From positions 1 through 43,226 of the forward strand of contig JAPTJF010000505.1 in the NCBI GenBank assembly GCA_029339195.1: a DNA stretch of 43,226 nucleotides, read 5' to 3'. A program made the position numbers and the translations under genes. Shown here piece by piece: positions 1 to 10,540 of the stretch. The stretch is from Micractinium sp. NFX-FRZ (lineage: Eukaryota; Chlorophyta; Trebouxiophyceae; Chlorellales; Chlorellaceae). Below the pieces are notes generated by a model. The model was not told where the DNA came from, did no database searches, and saw only the letters and a list, made by a program, of their open reading frames with translations. Within the stretch, counting starts at the first letter, position 1, and every line of letters begins with the position of its first letter.

Positions 1-1382
1 GGTGGCTCCCAGGCGCCCGCCGCTCTCCTGCCCCTCTCTGCGCCCGATTGGCCAGCCTGTGCGCTGCTGTGCCTCCTGCACCCACCACTCCCTCCACAGG
101 TATCGCTTGAACAGGTTAGAGGGCTCAGCCCCAGCACGTTAACGTGCGGACCACCTGTAAGATCCACAGTCCACAGTCCAGGTCCATGTTCGGACCCCCT
201 GTAAGATCCACAGTCCACAGTCCAGATCCCTGTTCGGGGCCTTCCGCACCCCGGCATGCCCCCGCCACACTGGCATGCCTGCTAGGCGGGGCACCCCTGC
301 CTGCTGGGCTGAGCTGTTGGCATGGCGACATGCCGGCAGCCTGCTCTGGCGGGCGGGGTGCTGCACTTGTTTGCCGGTCCCCTGCCAGCCTTGCTGAACC
401 GCGTGCCCGCGCCCCCGCTTGGCCTGCTGCTGTTGGGCGCGGCCGCCTGCCGGTGCGGCGGTGGGCTCACTGGACTGCTGCCGTTGCCTGCCGTGTTGGC
501 TGCGCCTTTGCCGCTGCTTTGCCGCTCTGCAGTGTGCGCCGGTGTGGCTGGATGTGGGGCAGTGCGGTGCTGCTGTGGTTGCTGCTTGCCTGGGTGTGCT
601 TGTGGCTGCCTGGGCCGGCTGCCGCCCTCCCGTAACCCCACGCTCTTCCTACTTCCCTCCCCCCCTCGACAGTGCCCCGTCGCCTTCCTCCCTGACTCTG
701 TCGTGGCCTGTTGCTGCTGGCTGCTTTCCCCTGCCTGGTTGGACGCTCCACTGAGCTCTGGTGCCCGAGGGCAGGCTGCTGCCAGCCTTGACAGCACGAT
801 CGACAGCGTGATTGGCACGGCACACCCCTCCTTCGACTCTCCTCCTTCCTCCCCCTTCTCCTCCCGCCCGCCCTTCCCCCTCCATTTGTTCCCCTTTCCT
901 GGGCCTGGGCTCCACCCTCTCCCTCTGGTTGCTGACCCGCTGGCAGTTTTGTCACAGTCACCCGCACTCAGTCGTTTAATTTGGCCCCTGTCAAGAAGGC
1001 CGTGGCGTGTGGAGGCCAGCACTGGTCGAAGGTGCATGGCACAGGGCAAGTGTGCGCTTCATCACAGGGCAAATGCGCGCTCCACTTTTGGGCCATCAGA
1101 TAGAAGCGGTGCACAGAGAGCAAGACCCATCAGATGACAGCTAAGCATTTAGACAACAAGAGCCAGCATGTATATCTGACTATCCACATGTCTGACTAGG
1201 AATAAGGGGCTCCGGAGAAGAGAGAAATAGATACGTTGTGTTTCACCAACTTCAACGAGGAGGGCTCGCTGCAGAGTGGCAGGCACGGGGTGGAGCACCT
1301 CACAGCAGGCCTTGCCAGGTCATGGGGACTGCCATCTCACAGCATGTTTGACCAATGTGTTTAGGACCACGGATCAAAAGGA
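1..1382. other. Left flank, no confident gene
   Basis: No gene in this stretch can be supported. A long plus-strand open frame (322-1137) is Cys/Leu/Pro/Ala-rich and lies in a C-rich tract where several frames stay open together, so it is probably compositional. An acceptor-like AG near 100, followed by a short open frame ending around 165, could be the last exon of a plus-strand gene that starts outside the window. TGTAA motifs at about 155 and 199 would suit its 3' end. The part from about 1140 to 1382 would be 3' flank of the lipase gene, which ends at 1383. Confidence 0.4.
147..234. repeat. 44-bp direct repeat, two copies
   Basis: Two adjacent 44-bp units, each starting CGGACC and containing CTGTAAGATCCACAGTCC, differ at about three positions; the first bases of a third unit follow. 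Each unit carries a TGTAA, so the duplication also doubles a possible polyadenylation motif. Confidence 0.85.
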
Positions 1383-4300
1383 TCACAGCAGGGCCAGCAG
1401 GACGGCCAGCACGGGCGCCGCAGCCAGGGCCAGCAGCACCCGAGTCGCGTGCCCCCCACGTGTGGCAGTACAGGCGCTGGATGGAGTGCCAGCGGGTGAG
1501 TCGGACGTGTAGTTGAACACCCATGCGGGCACAATGGGGCGAGTGACGTTGTACCTGCACCACGCATGGGAGTGGAGCGGGCCAAGAGCGTAAGCAAGGG
1601 AGATGGTGGGCGGGAGCGGTGCCGGGAGGCCAGCGGGCACACCCTTGCTGCCTCTGCCGTGCCCTGCGCCGCGCCAGGCGGGCCAGCGGGGCGGCCCAAT
1701 GCTGTCACGGCAGCATCATCAGCAGCAGGCTCATGAGCAGCACAGTGTGCCCAGCACTCGCGGCGGGAATGGAAAGCACAACCGGTACATGAGCAAGGCT
1801 CACAGGCGGGGCACGTATCCGGTGATTGTGTACCCTTCCTTCTCGTTGGTCCACACGTCGCCTGAAAGGGGGGCAGGGCAGGCGGGGTGGACCACGCATA
1901 TAACTGCACGAAGAGCGGTGTGGCAGCTCTTTGCATTGGAGAGGCAAGCGGGCGCCCGGCAGCAGCAGGCACCGCTGTCAGGCGGGCACCCAAGCAGGCA
2001 GCCAGGCGCTGCTTTGTTCTTGCAAAGCCTTCCGGGCTTGGGAACCACCAAAACATATATTTGAACAAACATCAAGGAGCACAGTTGCCTCACAGGTGTG
2101 GTCGTCCCAGCTCAGGTCCCCAATGCCCCAATCGGGGCGGTCCTGCAAGGCAGGGCTCAGGTTGCAGCTATGGGATGCCCGCTGCATCCGCACACACGCC
2201 GCCTGTGCATGCGCATCACGATGAGGGCAATAGCAGCGCAAAAGGCAGGTTGGTGCTGGCCAAAGGAGCCGGCTGCCAGGCGGTGTCTCTGACACGGCAA
2301 CTCTGGTGATGCCCAGCATGCAACCCTGCAATGCTTGTTCAAAAGCTAGCCTTGCCGGCCCACCTGCAGCATCGCGGTGGTGCCGTTGATCCAGATGCTG
2401 GCGGGGCTGCGCTCGTACCACGACATGGGGGCGGTGCTGCAGCAGAAGAAAGGGAGAGGAAGAGCACATGCTTGGGCGTGGGTCGAGGGAACCAGCAGTG
2501 GTGCGGGCCCCCATGGCGGGGGGGCCTCCGCTGGCTACTGGTGCTGCAGCACTCCAGATTTGGGTGTAGGCAGGTGCAGGAGGGGAGAGGGAGCAGGGGG
2601 CAGCCGCAGGCGGTCTGGCAGGCGAGCGGGTGGGCCGGCATGCTTGGCGCGCTGGGATGCAGTACAGCATGCACAGCATAGCCTGGGTCATCAGGGGTGC
2701 TGCTCCAGTCCAGCACACTATATGCAGGCGGTTGCCATTGGGCTTCACCGCCCTACAGTGCCCCTTTCTTTTGTTTTTACCAAAAACTCACCTGGGCACC
2801 AGATCCATGCGGTACCTGCACAGCACGGGGTAGCACAGCATGCACGGCACGTGGGTACCACAGCATGCACAGCATGAGCGAGGCACAGCAGGACGCATGC
2901 CAGGACGCACACAGCAGGCGCCTGCACAGCTTGCAGGCCTGCACCATTGCCTGCGCTGCAGGCGCGCACCCCGGCGCGGCCGCCCATGCCAGCCTGGCTG
3001 CTGCACAGCGCTGCTCACGCATCCCCCTCGTCACCCCAACCCGCCCCCGCCCTGCCCATGCCGCTGCCCTCCACCCGCGCAAAAGTGAGTTGCATCTGTA
3101 CACTCACACATATTTATAGGCTCGCCCCACAGTGGACTCGAAGGCCAGCCTGAAGGCCTCGTTTCCGGGGATGGGGCCGCCCTGCGGCCATTGGCGGCAG
3201 GAGCGGCAGGCTACCGTGTCGGTGCAGGCGGGAGCGGGAGTGCCGCTGGCCGGCCCACACACAGTTACAATGAGAAGTCAACCGCACAGCGCAGGCATTG
3301 TGGCACCTGGTGTGTACCACCACCACTCTGGTGCCAGGACACTGGATGGCACACAACAACAGTTGTGCAAGATTTGAGTGGGGTTTAAAAGCGGCAACCT
3401 CACTTGGTTTGCTACCAGCACGTCGACGCCCGGCCACTGGATGGAGGCCCACACGCCACAGAGCTCGCTGAGCCCGCCGCCCAGGCTGCACAGTGGTGAG
3501 AAAGCAAAAGGCGGGGACGGGGAGGGGGTGGGAGGCGCCGCGCATCGGGCGGCTGGACTGGCTGCACAGGCCCAAGGGGGAATATGCAGCTGCGGTGCTG
3601 CAAAGCTGTCACTAGGAAGGGGGCAGAAGCCCCCGACACGTGCCCTGCAGAGGGGACAGAGCCCCGCAGCCCCTGCCCGCCGAGCACTGAGGGAGAGGAG
3701 GGGGCACCCCACCTGAATCCACTGCAGGTCACGCGGCGGGGCAGCTGGCCGCCGTTGATCTCAGACAGCTGCAGCAGGATGTCGTCCTCGGCTGCACGGC
3801 ACAGCAGCGGGGGGAGGGGAGGAGTTTTGAGCGGGGGGCGGGGGGGGCGGGGGGGAGGAAGGGTTACTGCCAGCTATTGACAGCAAATGCACGGCAGGGG
3901 GAGGTTTGAGGGGGGGGGGTCGGGGAAGAAGGGATACGATCTGACCGCGGTGAAGCAGGTTGCCATCCTCTGCTCGAGAACGATGGCGGAGGGAGGTTTG
4001 AGCGGGGGGACGGGGAAGAAGGGATACATTTGGCATGGGCGCCTTGACGGCGGGATGTGGTCCCCTGGTGCGCAGATGTCGCTAGTGAGGTGATGGCGGA
4101 TTTTGCGATCCAATCTCTAAAACTTTGGGCAGCAGGGGGGAGCAGCCAAAGGCCAGTTCATGCATGACAGCTGTCATGGGGGTGGAGAATGTGTCGCAGC
4201 TGGCACCAAGTATGGCGATGCGCTGGTGCTGCTGCAGCGCACGCATGCTAACACCGAGTAGACAACACACCAGGAGAACAGCAGCGCCCACCTCACGCCC

Positions 4301-7300
4301 ACCCAAATCGACGGCCGCATGGCAACACCGAGAAGAAGAGGCGAAGCCAACAACAAAACAGCACAGCGCCGCCTCACGTCTGTCTGGGCTGATGGCAGCA
4401 TGTCAACACCGAAGCATTAGCAAGAGAGAGGGCACAACAAAGCAGCACAGCGCCGCCTCACGTCTGTCTGGGCTGATGGCCAGCGACTTGAATTGCTTGT
4501 AGAAGCCGGCGTGGACCTCGACCTCCCCCGTGATCTGCAGCCAGGTCAGCACAAACCAACAGAGAAACAGCATGCGTTTGGAAGCGCCTAGCAGCCGGCA
4601 TAAGCGCTGCTCGGGTGGGCAGCGCGGGCAGCTTGAGGTTCAGGGTGGGCACCGCCGCCGACCTGCATGCCCCGCCCAGCGGCCCCGCATTTGCACCGGT
4701 TTATTCACCGTGGTGTGTGCACCGGAGTGGCAGCAGGTGGGCTGCAGCAACGGCTCCCCTCCCACCCTAAAGCACCCTTGTGAGGAGGCGCCTGTCGCCG
4801 TTGGTGGTGGTGTGCGCCGGCTGGCGTGGGCTGGGCAGCAGGCACAGCAGCAACGGCTCCCCTCCCACCCCGCTTCCCCTCCTTCCCCGCTTCACCTTTG
4901 TGAGGCTGTCGTCGTTGTTGGTGTGCACCCCGTTGTCCTGTATGTTCTCGCAGTCCTCGATGAAGCCCTCCCTCTGCAGGACAGATGGCATCTTACATTT
5001 AAAGTTATAGAAGGAAAAAGACCTGCGGTGGGACACGTCCCTAATGTTCTCACAGTCCTCAATGAAGCCCTCCTTCTGCGCCACAGGGTGCCGACATTGT
5101 CGTATTGCCATGTTGAAGTGGGCAGGGGATGGGGGCTGGGGCTGGGTGGCGTTCAGCCCTCACGACGCGCCGCCCCAGCCCTTGCCCTCCGCCAACCACA
5201 CGTGTGCGCTCCAGCCTTGCCTGGATTCCGTTGGCGTCTGTGAACCAATCGCGCGCCTCTTCGGTGTACTTCCACAGGAAATGGGCGGTCTTGGACTCGT
5301 TGTCCCATGCCACCATGGCATCCGCGTCCGTGCGGTCGTCTGTCAGCACCTGTTGCGAAGAAACAAAAACAAACAGAAAGGCACTCAGCGGGTGTTTTGG
5401 CAAGAACGTCCTAATGATTACATAATCTTTCCTCCTGAAGAGCTGGTAACTGTCAGCACCTGTGGGAGAGGGCAAGGGGAGGCAGGAGGTGGGAGAGAGG
5501 GCAAGGGGAGGCAGGAGGTGAGGGCGGACAGCGTCTGCATCAGCTCCAGTGCGGTGGTCAGTCACTCTCTTGCTTGGCATGCACGGCTCTCAGACCGTGG
5601 CCACTGCATTGCTCATTTCATTGAACCCCTCAGCCTTCATTGCTCAGTTCATTAATGCTCTCAGCCTGCATTGCTCAATTCATTGATGCTCGCAACCTTC
5701 AGCCACTCACCCGGTACGGCAGGTCCCCAAATATGGTTTCATTGTCAAAAGCCAGGCAGGAGCCCTTGAGCAGCGTGCGTGTCTGCGGGCACGACGCAAG
5801 GAGGCGGGGCGGGCGGGAGGGAGATTCAGGGCAGGCAAATCGGCAGGCCACGCACGTTGGCGGTTGGGAGGGCAGGCAGGGGTCAGGGCATGCCATTTGT
5901 GCCAGGCGCTGATGTGGCCCGCCAGGCGGGGTGCCACCCTGGCGCCAGGTCAGCAAGCCAGCAGCGCTTCAAGCAGTCGACCACCCAAGCTCAGAGACTG
6001 CCAAAGGCCTTGCCTTGCAGCACACATGCGTTGCAAGCAGCAGCACGAGCAAAACTGACGGCGGCTTGGGTGGCTTGCCGTGCACAGCACGCCAGCGCTT
6101 GCGTGCACACGACACGCATGCAGTGCGGGCGGTAATGGGGACGCCTATCCACCCAGCAGCCCCCTTACCTTGCAGAACAGGACGGGGCAGTCACTCTCGG
6201 GCATCAGGTGCTCCTGGGCCAGGGAGGGGCTGTTGCCTTCCAGGGCTGACCACACCTCGTCAAAGCCCTCTGCGGGACATAAGCAGTCACATGTTAAAAG
6301 GGGTCAAGCAAAGGGAAGCCCACAAAGAAGGGGAAGCAGGGAGGGAATGGGGTGCAAGCAGGTAGCGAGAAGCGGGAGGTGAGAAGCATGATGCGGTCAA
6401 GTGGCGGGCAGCGACACCCTTCAGGTAAGCACCTGGTGTTGCCATTTGAGGAGGTAACCCTGCGATACCACCGTGCTGTGCCGTGCATCAACAGGGCGGT
6501 GTGCAGGCACAGAGACCAGGCCGGCCCAACTGCAGCGGGCAGCAAAACTGCCGGCGCCAGCGGCAATGGCCTTAGCCACCCACCCTTCCCATCTCTCCTG
6601 GCCCTCCCCTCCACAACCCCGCCCTTTCCAGGCGGCACTCACTCTTGCCGGCGTCTTGCTGGTCGGCGGGTGCAAAGGGCGGCAGGTTGGGGATGCGCAC
6701 CGCCCCGGGCAGGTTGTCCTTGTTCACAAAACCATTCACAGCTTGGGCCGCGGGCAGCACGCCAGCTGCGGGAGCAGGCGAGCGCAGGATGGGAACGTGG
6801 GGAGGAGGGCAGGCGGGGCAGGGGTGAGGCTGGAGGCACTGGCAGACGGAAGGGTGAGACGCACGCAACAGCAGCAGCAGCAGCGGCAGCAGCAAGAGGG
6901 GACTCTCTACCAGCGCCTGTGTGGCCCACCTGGGGCTGTCATACACACATGCCCAAGGCAGAAAAGCAGCTATCATGTACCCACCCGTGCACACACACAC
7001 ACACACACATGGGGGCTCCTGGCACAAACACATTCCACCCCAGGCGCACTCAAGTCCGTTGGCGGCAGGTGCCGGGAACTGCAACTCAGAACCGCGGCAC
7101 CACCAGGTGCCACACAAATAGCATACCATGACACACACACGCACGCACACACGCGTACGGCTTTGGGGCGGTTTCGGGCACACACGCACTTCCACTCACG
7201 TCCGCTGACGGCGGGGGCCGGGAACTGCCAGAGGTAGTGCAGCACCACGAGCTGCTCAAAGCTCCATGCAAACTGTGGGTTGAAGCCCTCCCAGGGGGTG

Positions 7301-9209
7301 CCGAAAGTGATGACGTCAGCGTTGGCCAGCGGGAAGTGCAGGGCTGCCCAGGGGCCGCACAGCAGCGCCAGCCCGCCGGCGGCGCCCTCGCCCACGCACA
7401 CCACGCGCAGCACCTCCTCGCCGCCCACGAAGCTGGCAATGGCCTGCAGGCAGGCATGGGGCAGGGGGGGCGTGGGCGTTGACTGTGGCACACAATAATT
7501 GTGTGTGTGGGGGGTGGTGGATGGCACAATGCGCGCCACACCTCAGCTATGGCCGCACCCCAGATGCAGGCAGGCAGCTGGCCCCACACATTCCGCACTC
7601 TCAGAGACAAGCAACATCCCCCACTCACGTCCGCAAGCTGACCAGCGGTGGAGGGGGCAGTGCTGCTGTTGCCTGCGTCGTTCAGCGGCTGCCATGCGTC
7701 CAGCAGGGCGGCCGGCGCCTGGGAGGTGTAGACAAAGGGGCGGAGGAAGGGCACCTGCCGGGTGGTGTTGGCCCACGTGCTGGCTGCAGGCGGGGTGAAG
7801 GGGGGCGGCAGGGATGATGTGTGAGGGCAGGCAGGGAGGGAGTGTGGGTGAGGGGGATGGGCACCTGCCGGGTGGCGCTCTCCCACGTGCTGGCTGCAGG
7901 GAGTGAGACAGGGAGCGGGCAGGGAGGCAAGTGTGAGAGATCGGTGAACAGCGGCCGGGCTCCTGCCGAGCACGTTGGCAGCGGCAGCAGCGGCGGCAGC
8001 ACCAGCAGCCATTGAATAATGAGGGACAGCGGCAAGAGCAGCAGCTGTGGCACCGGCAGCGGTAGTGGTGCCAGGCGGGTGTTGACGTAATGAGCAGAGG
8101 CAAGGCCAGTGCCGGCAGGCGCCCTTCCTCACGATCCCCCAGGATCCACCCCCAGGCAAAGACACCCGCATGCCCTGCCTTCTGTGCACGGCTGGCAGGA
8201 AAAAAGAGAATCTACAGCCAGAGGGCGCGGGGTTGAGGAACCCAACAGACAATACCATACAATGACGGCTGGCGGGCGCACTTGAGAGGGCGGGGTGGGA
8301 GAAGACCAGCACAACCTCGCTTGGCAGGGCTTGGTAGAGGGTGACCTGCAGGCAGGGAGACCGGGTGAGTGTGGCTTACACGCATGTCCTGCTTGTGCAG
8401 CCTGTGCTGCAGGGAGAGAGCTTTTAAGGTCGTGAGGTTGGGTTCTGGTGAGTCAGCAGTGTGGGAAGTGGGAGAGCATCTTGTACACTGTTTCAAGCAG
8501 TGCCTGGCAGGGCTGTGAAGATGAGGGGGGCGACCGCCCGCAAGCGAGGCACTTGCGGGCATGCCAGTGAGCTTCCGCCGCCAATGCGGTGAGAATGCGG
8601 GCATGGCGCCACACCAAGTGCCGCAAGGCGCGTCGGCCAGCCAGCACGACGGCAGGGTGCAAGGGCTTGCGGGCAGGCGGCACGCGCTTGCGGGCGGCCT
8701 TGCAAAGGCGCACTGCCGCTGGCCGCACCTTGCCGCCTCCGCCCTTTGAGGGCAGCACCACCTCAGCGCTCCGGACAGTGGAGTTGCCGAAGCCGCCCTT
8801 TAATGCCATGAGGGCATAGGCCGTCCTCACAGTCACTGTGTCTGCAGCACCCAGCGGGGAGGAGGCGTGGCAGCATGGTGGGAATTACAAGCCAACGTCA
8901 TACAGAGTGCAAGTATGGCAGCAGCGGACGGCAGCGACGAACTGGACTAGGCGGCCAAACTATAGGGTGCAGTACCGCCAGGTGCCGGCTGCACCCGGCG
9001 CCAGCGAGGCGGCGGCAGCGGGTTTGGCTGCCTTGCGGATGTTGGAGCGGCGCGCGGGCGTTCGCGCACGCACTGTAGGTGGTTATGGGCCGTGTGGCCT
9101 CGTCCAGCTCGTCCATTCCCCAGAGCGCCGCGGCCGGCCGTGGGGTGGCGGCCAATAGCAGCACCGCAGCCGCCAGGAGCGAAGCGGAAGCAGCACCGCG
9201 CCGCGACAT
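1383..9209 (-). CDS. Secreted class 3 lipase with an inactive first unit and an active second unit
   Basis: Putative triacylglycerol lipase/esterase of the fungal lipase (class 3) family. Nineteen exons join in phase to 632 residues: 9074-9209, 8729-8841, 8282-8345, 7629-7783, 7200-7443, 6643-6765, 6169-6269, 5711-5782, 5221-5349, 4896-4973, 4462-4534, 3713-3791, 3404-3485, 3108-3181, 2792-2815, 2364-2436, 2094-2142, 1804-1861, 1383-1554. A signal peptide (about 1-28) is followed by a first lipase-like unit (about 60-237) with GEGAAGG, so the nucleophile position is Gly176, and then ADVITFGTPWEGFN. The second unit has RDWFTDANG, VEVHAGFY, nucleophile CSGFSLGGG (Ser456), GGPIPGNEAF, acid YRMDLVP (Asp512) and base WDDHTC (His555); this order and spacing are typical of the family. 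The last 20 or so residues are hydrophobic, a likely GPI signal or membrane anchor. The intron at 4974-5220 has a GC donor. Substrate unknown. Two adjacent genes are possible, but every junction is in phase. Confidence 0.82.
4365..4490 (-). repeat. Echo of lipase exon 11 donor edge
   Basis: The last bases of exon 11 (encoding LAISPDR) with their GTGAGG donor, at about 4450-4486, recur about 85 bp into the following intron at 4365-4400. A weaker third copy sits near 4285-4320. Confidence 0.7.
4747..4932 (-). repeat. Echo of lipase exon 10 donor edge
   Basis: The 3' part of exon 10 (HTNNDDSLTK plus donor, about 4891-4932) and the adjoining intron block CAGCAACGGCTCCCCTCCC recur at 4747-4817, where the copy reads HTTTNGDRRLLTRV. 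The copies are about 115 bp apart. Confidence 0.75.
5037..5075 (-). other. Possible alternative 39-nt duplicate exon in the lipase gene
   Basis: This stretch encodes KEGFIEDCENIRD, nearly identical to the start of the downstream exon at 4896-4973 (REGFIEDCENIQD). It has its own acceptor AG and a GT right after it, and is 39 nt with phase 0 at both ends, so including it would add 13 residues without breaking frame. It may be a cassette exon or a decaying copy. Confidence 0.4.
5463..5523. repeat. Purine-rich tandem duplication
   Basis: A GGGAGAGGGCAAGGGGAGG-type unit of about 29 bp is present twice in tandem inside a lipase-gene intron. It has no coding value. Confidence 0.7.
5607..5699. repeat. 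31-bp tandem repeat, three copies
   Basis: Three consecutive 31-bp units starting CATTGCTCA, 80-90% alike, lie in the lipase intron beside the exon that ends at 5711. They are unusually AT-rich for this locus. No function is evident. Confidence 0.85.
6990..7009. repeat. CA microsatellite
   Basis: Ten uninterrupted AC/CA dinucleotides in a lipase-gene intron; a looser CA/CG tract follows at about 7130-7155. Confidence 0.9.
7050..7232 (-). repeat. Echo of lipase exon 5 donor edge
   Basis: The end of exon 5 (encoding WQFPAPAVSG with its donor, about 7192-7232) is repeated imperfectly at 7050-7090 in the downstream intron, where the reading is LQFPAPAANG. Confidence 0.75.
7748..7899 (-). repeat. 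Echo of lipase exon 4 acceptor edge
   Basis: The start of exon 4 with its acceptor (STWANTTRQVPF, 7748-7787) is repeated at 7860-7899 in the upstream intron, reading STWESATRQVPI. The spacing is about 112 bp and the AG acceptor is kept. Confidence 0.85.
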
Positions 9210-10513
9210 GGCGATGGTTACGGGACGGCGGGGTTTCAGAGAATATCAAAACTGTACCGCAAGCAACCTGGCGGCCCAAAGGCCGTAGCACTAGGCACAC
9301 AGAACGAAGGGTTGATGGGCGCACAAACCGGCAAGCGGCGGTTTCGGGGCTGCAAGCGCCCCTGCAAGCGAGCCTGCAAGGGTTGGGTGCACGCCACAGC
9401 GGCAACACCCGTCTGGCGCATCGTGCTCAGCACAGCATGCATCGTGCCACGTCTCATGCTGTGTTCCAACTCATGGAGTGCACAACAGGTCACAACACAG
9501 GAAGCAATGTGCAAGACGCAGCACAGCTCACGCCGACTCTGCTGCCTGCATTCAGCGTCCAGCAGCCAGCTGTCCCGCGGGTTGGCCGTTCCTATCAGGA
9601 ACCACCCACTGCCATGTGTGAGCACATGTTGTTCATGCGCCTGCGCCAGGCTGGAGCAAAGCCCCTCCGGCTGCCCATCTACTCAACGATAGCCTTACAA
9701 GCCAACTGGCAAGAGCTGCTGTCCTGGTGCCGGCGCTGTTGCTGTGGCGGGGTGGCAAAGGCGGTCAGCGCACGTGGCCAAAAGAGGGGAGGGAGGAGGG
9801 GGGGAAGAGGTGCGGAAAAGCCGGAGGGCATGGGTGTTCAGATGGGAAGGGTCCTCCGCTGACAAATCGAAGCAGGGAGGGCATGGGGTATGGTTCAGAG
9901 CGCTGCAGGCATCAAAGGCAGGGTGCCGAGGAGAGTGCGGGAGACCACGGGGTGGGGTGATGATGAGGAGGGTGCCCAGGGGTAGTGGTGAGGAAAAGAA
10001 AGGCTGACTAGAGCACCGCAGCATGCGGTGGATCTTGGATATCAATGAAAGGCAGAAGTGAACTAAATGGGAGGTTATGGCGGGCAGGGCCTCCGCCTGC
10101 GGACTGTGCACACACATACTGACCAACCAAGAGACAGGTGGGGGGAGGGGTGCTTTGGCGGGTGCAGCAGGCGCAGCAGCACGCCAACCCACCATGCCAC
10201 CACCACGCAGAAAGAGAGCATCTCAAAGACAGAAGGAGTGTCGACAACGCCAGGCCCGCGCGGGCAGCGCCCGCGGGGCGGCAGGACGGGTAGGGATCGT
10301 GCTGGGGCGCCAGCTCAGCCCTCGACGTGGCATCGCATACACACGAAATATGCGTCGGATCACTGCGCGGCGTGGCGCACAACCTCGATTTGCAGTGTGT
10401 GCAGACTGGCACGGCACGCGTGAGTGTTGCGCGAGCTCAGCGGCTGTCGCCAGCTCAGCGCCAATCGTGGCGAAACCCGGGCCTTGTGTGCCAGCTCAGC
10501 GGCTGCCGCCAGC
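9210..10513. other. Intergenic: 5' flank of lipase gene, 3' flank of ABCG gene
   Basis: No gene is supported here. Open frames in this stretch are short and lack family features or consistent splice sites. The part nearest 10513 holds two decayed copies of the ABCG terminal exon (about 10308-10340 and 10435-10480). A minus-strand TGTAA (TTACA at about 9695) is roughly 0.8 kb past the ABCG stop, probably too far to be its polyadenylation signal. Confidence 0.45.
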
Positions 10514-10540
10514 TCAGCGCTTGTCGTGGCGCACAAACCT
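10308..10540 (-). repeat. Echoes of the ABCG terminal exon beyond its stop
   Basis: The segment around the stop codon (encoding RHDKR and stop, about 10490-10535) recurs at 10435-10480 and, weaker, at 10308-10340, all downstream of the real stop. The shared core on the plus strand is CGCCAGCTCAGCGC followed by a GTGGCG element. Confidence 0.65.

Noticed and set aside
322..1137. 271-residue plus-strand open frame with a Leu/Cys-rich hydrophobic start.
   Set aside because: Several frames are open together in C-rich DNA, there is no motif, and a shadow frame on the other strand is as long; it is compositional.
7086..8312. 408-residue minus-strand open frame.
   Set aside because: It overlaps lipase exons 3-5 but mostly in the wrong frame; the short spliced exons carry the lipase motifs.
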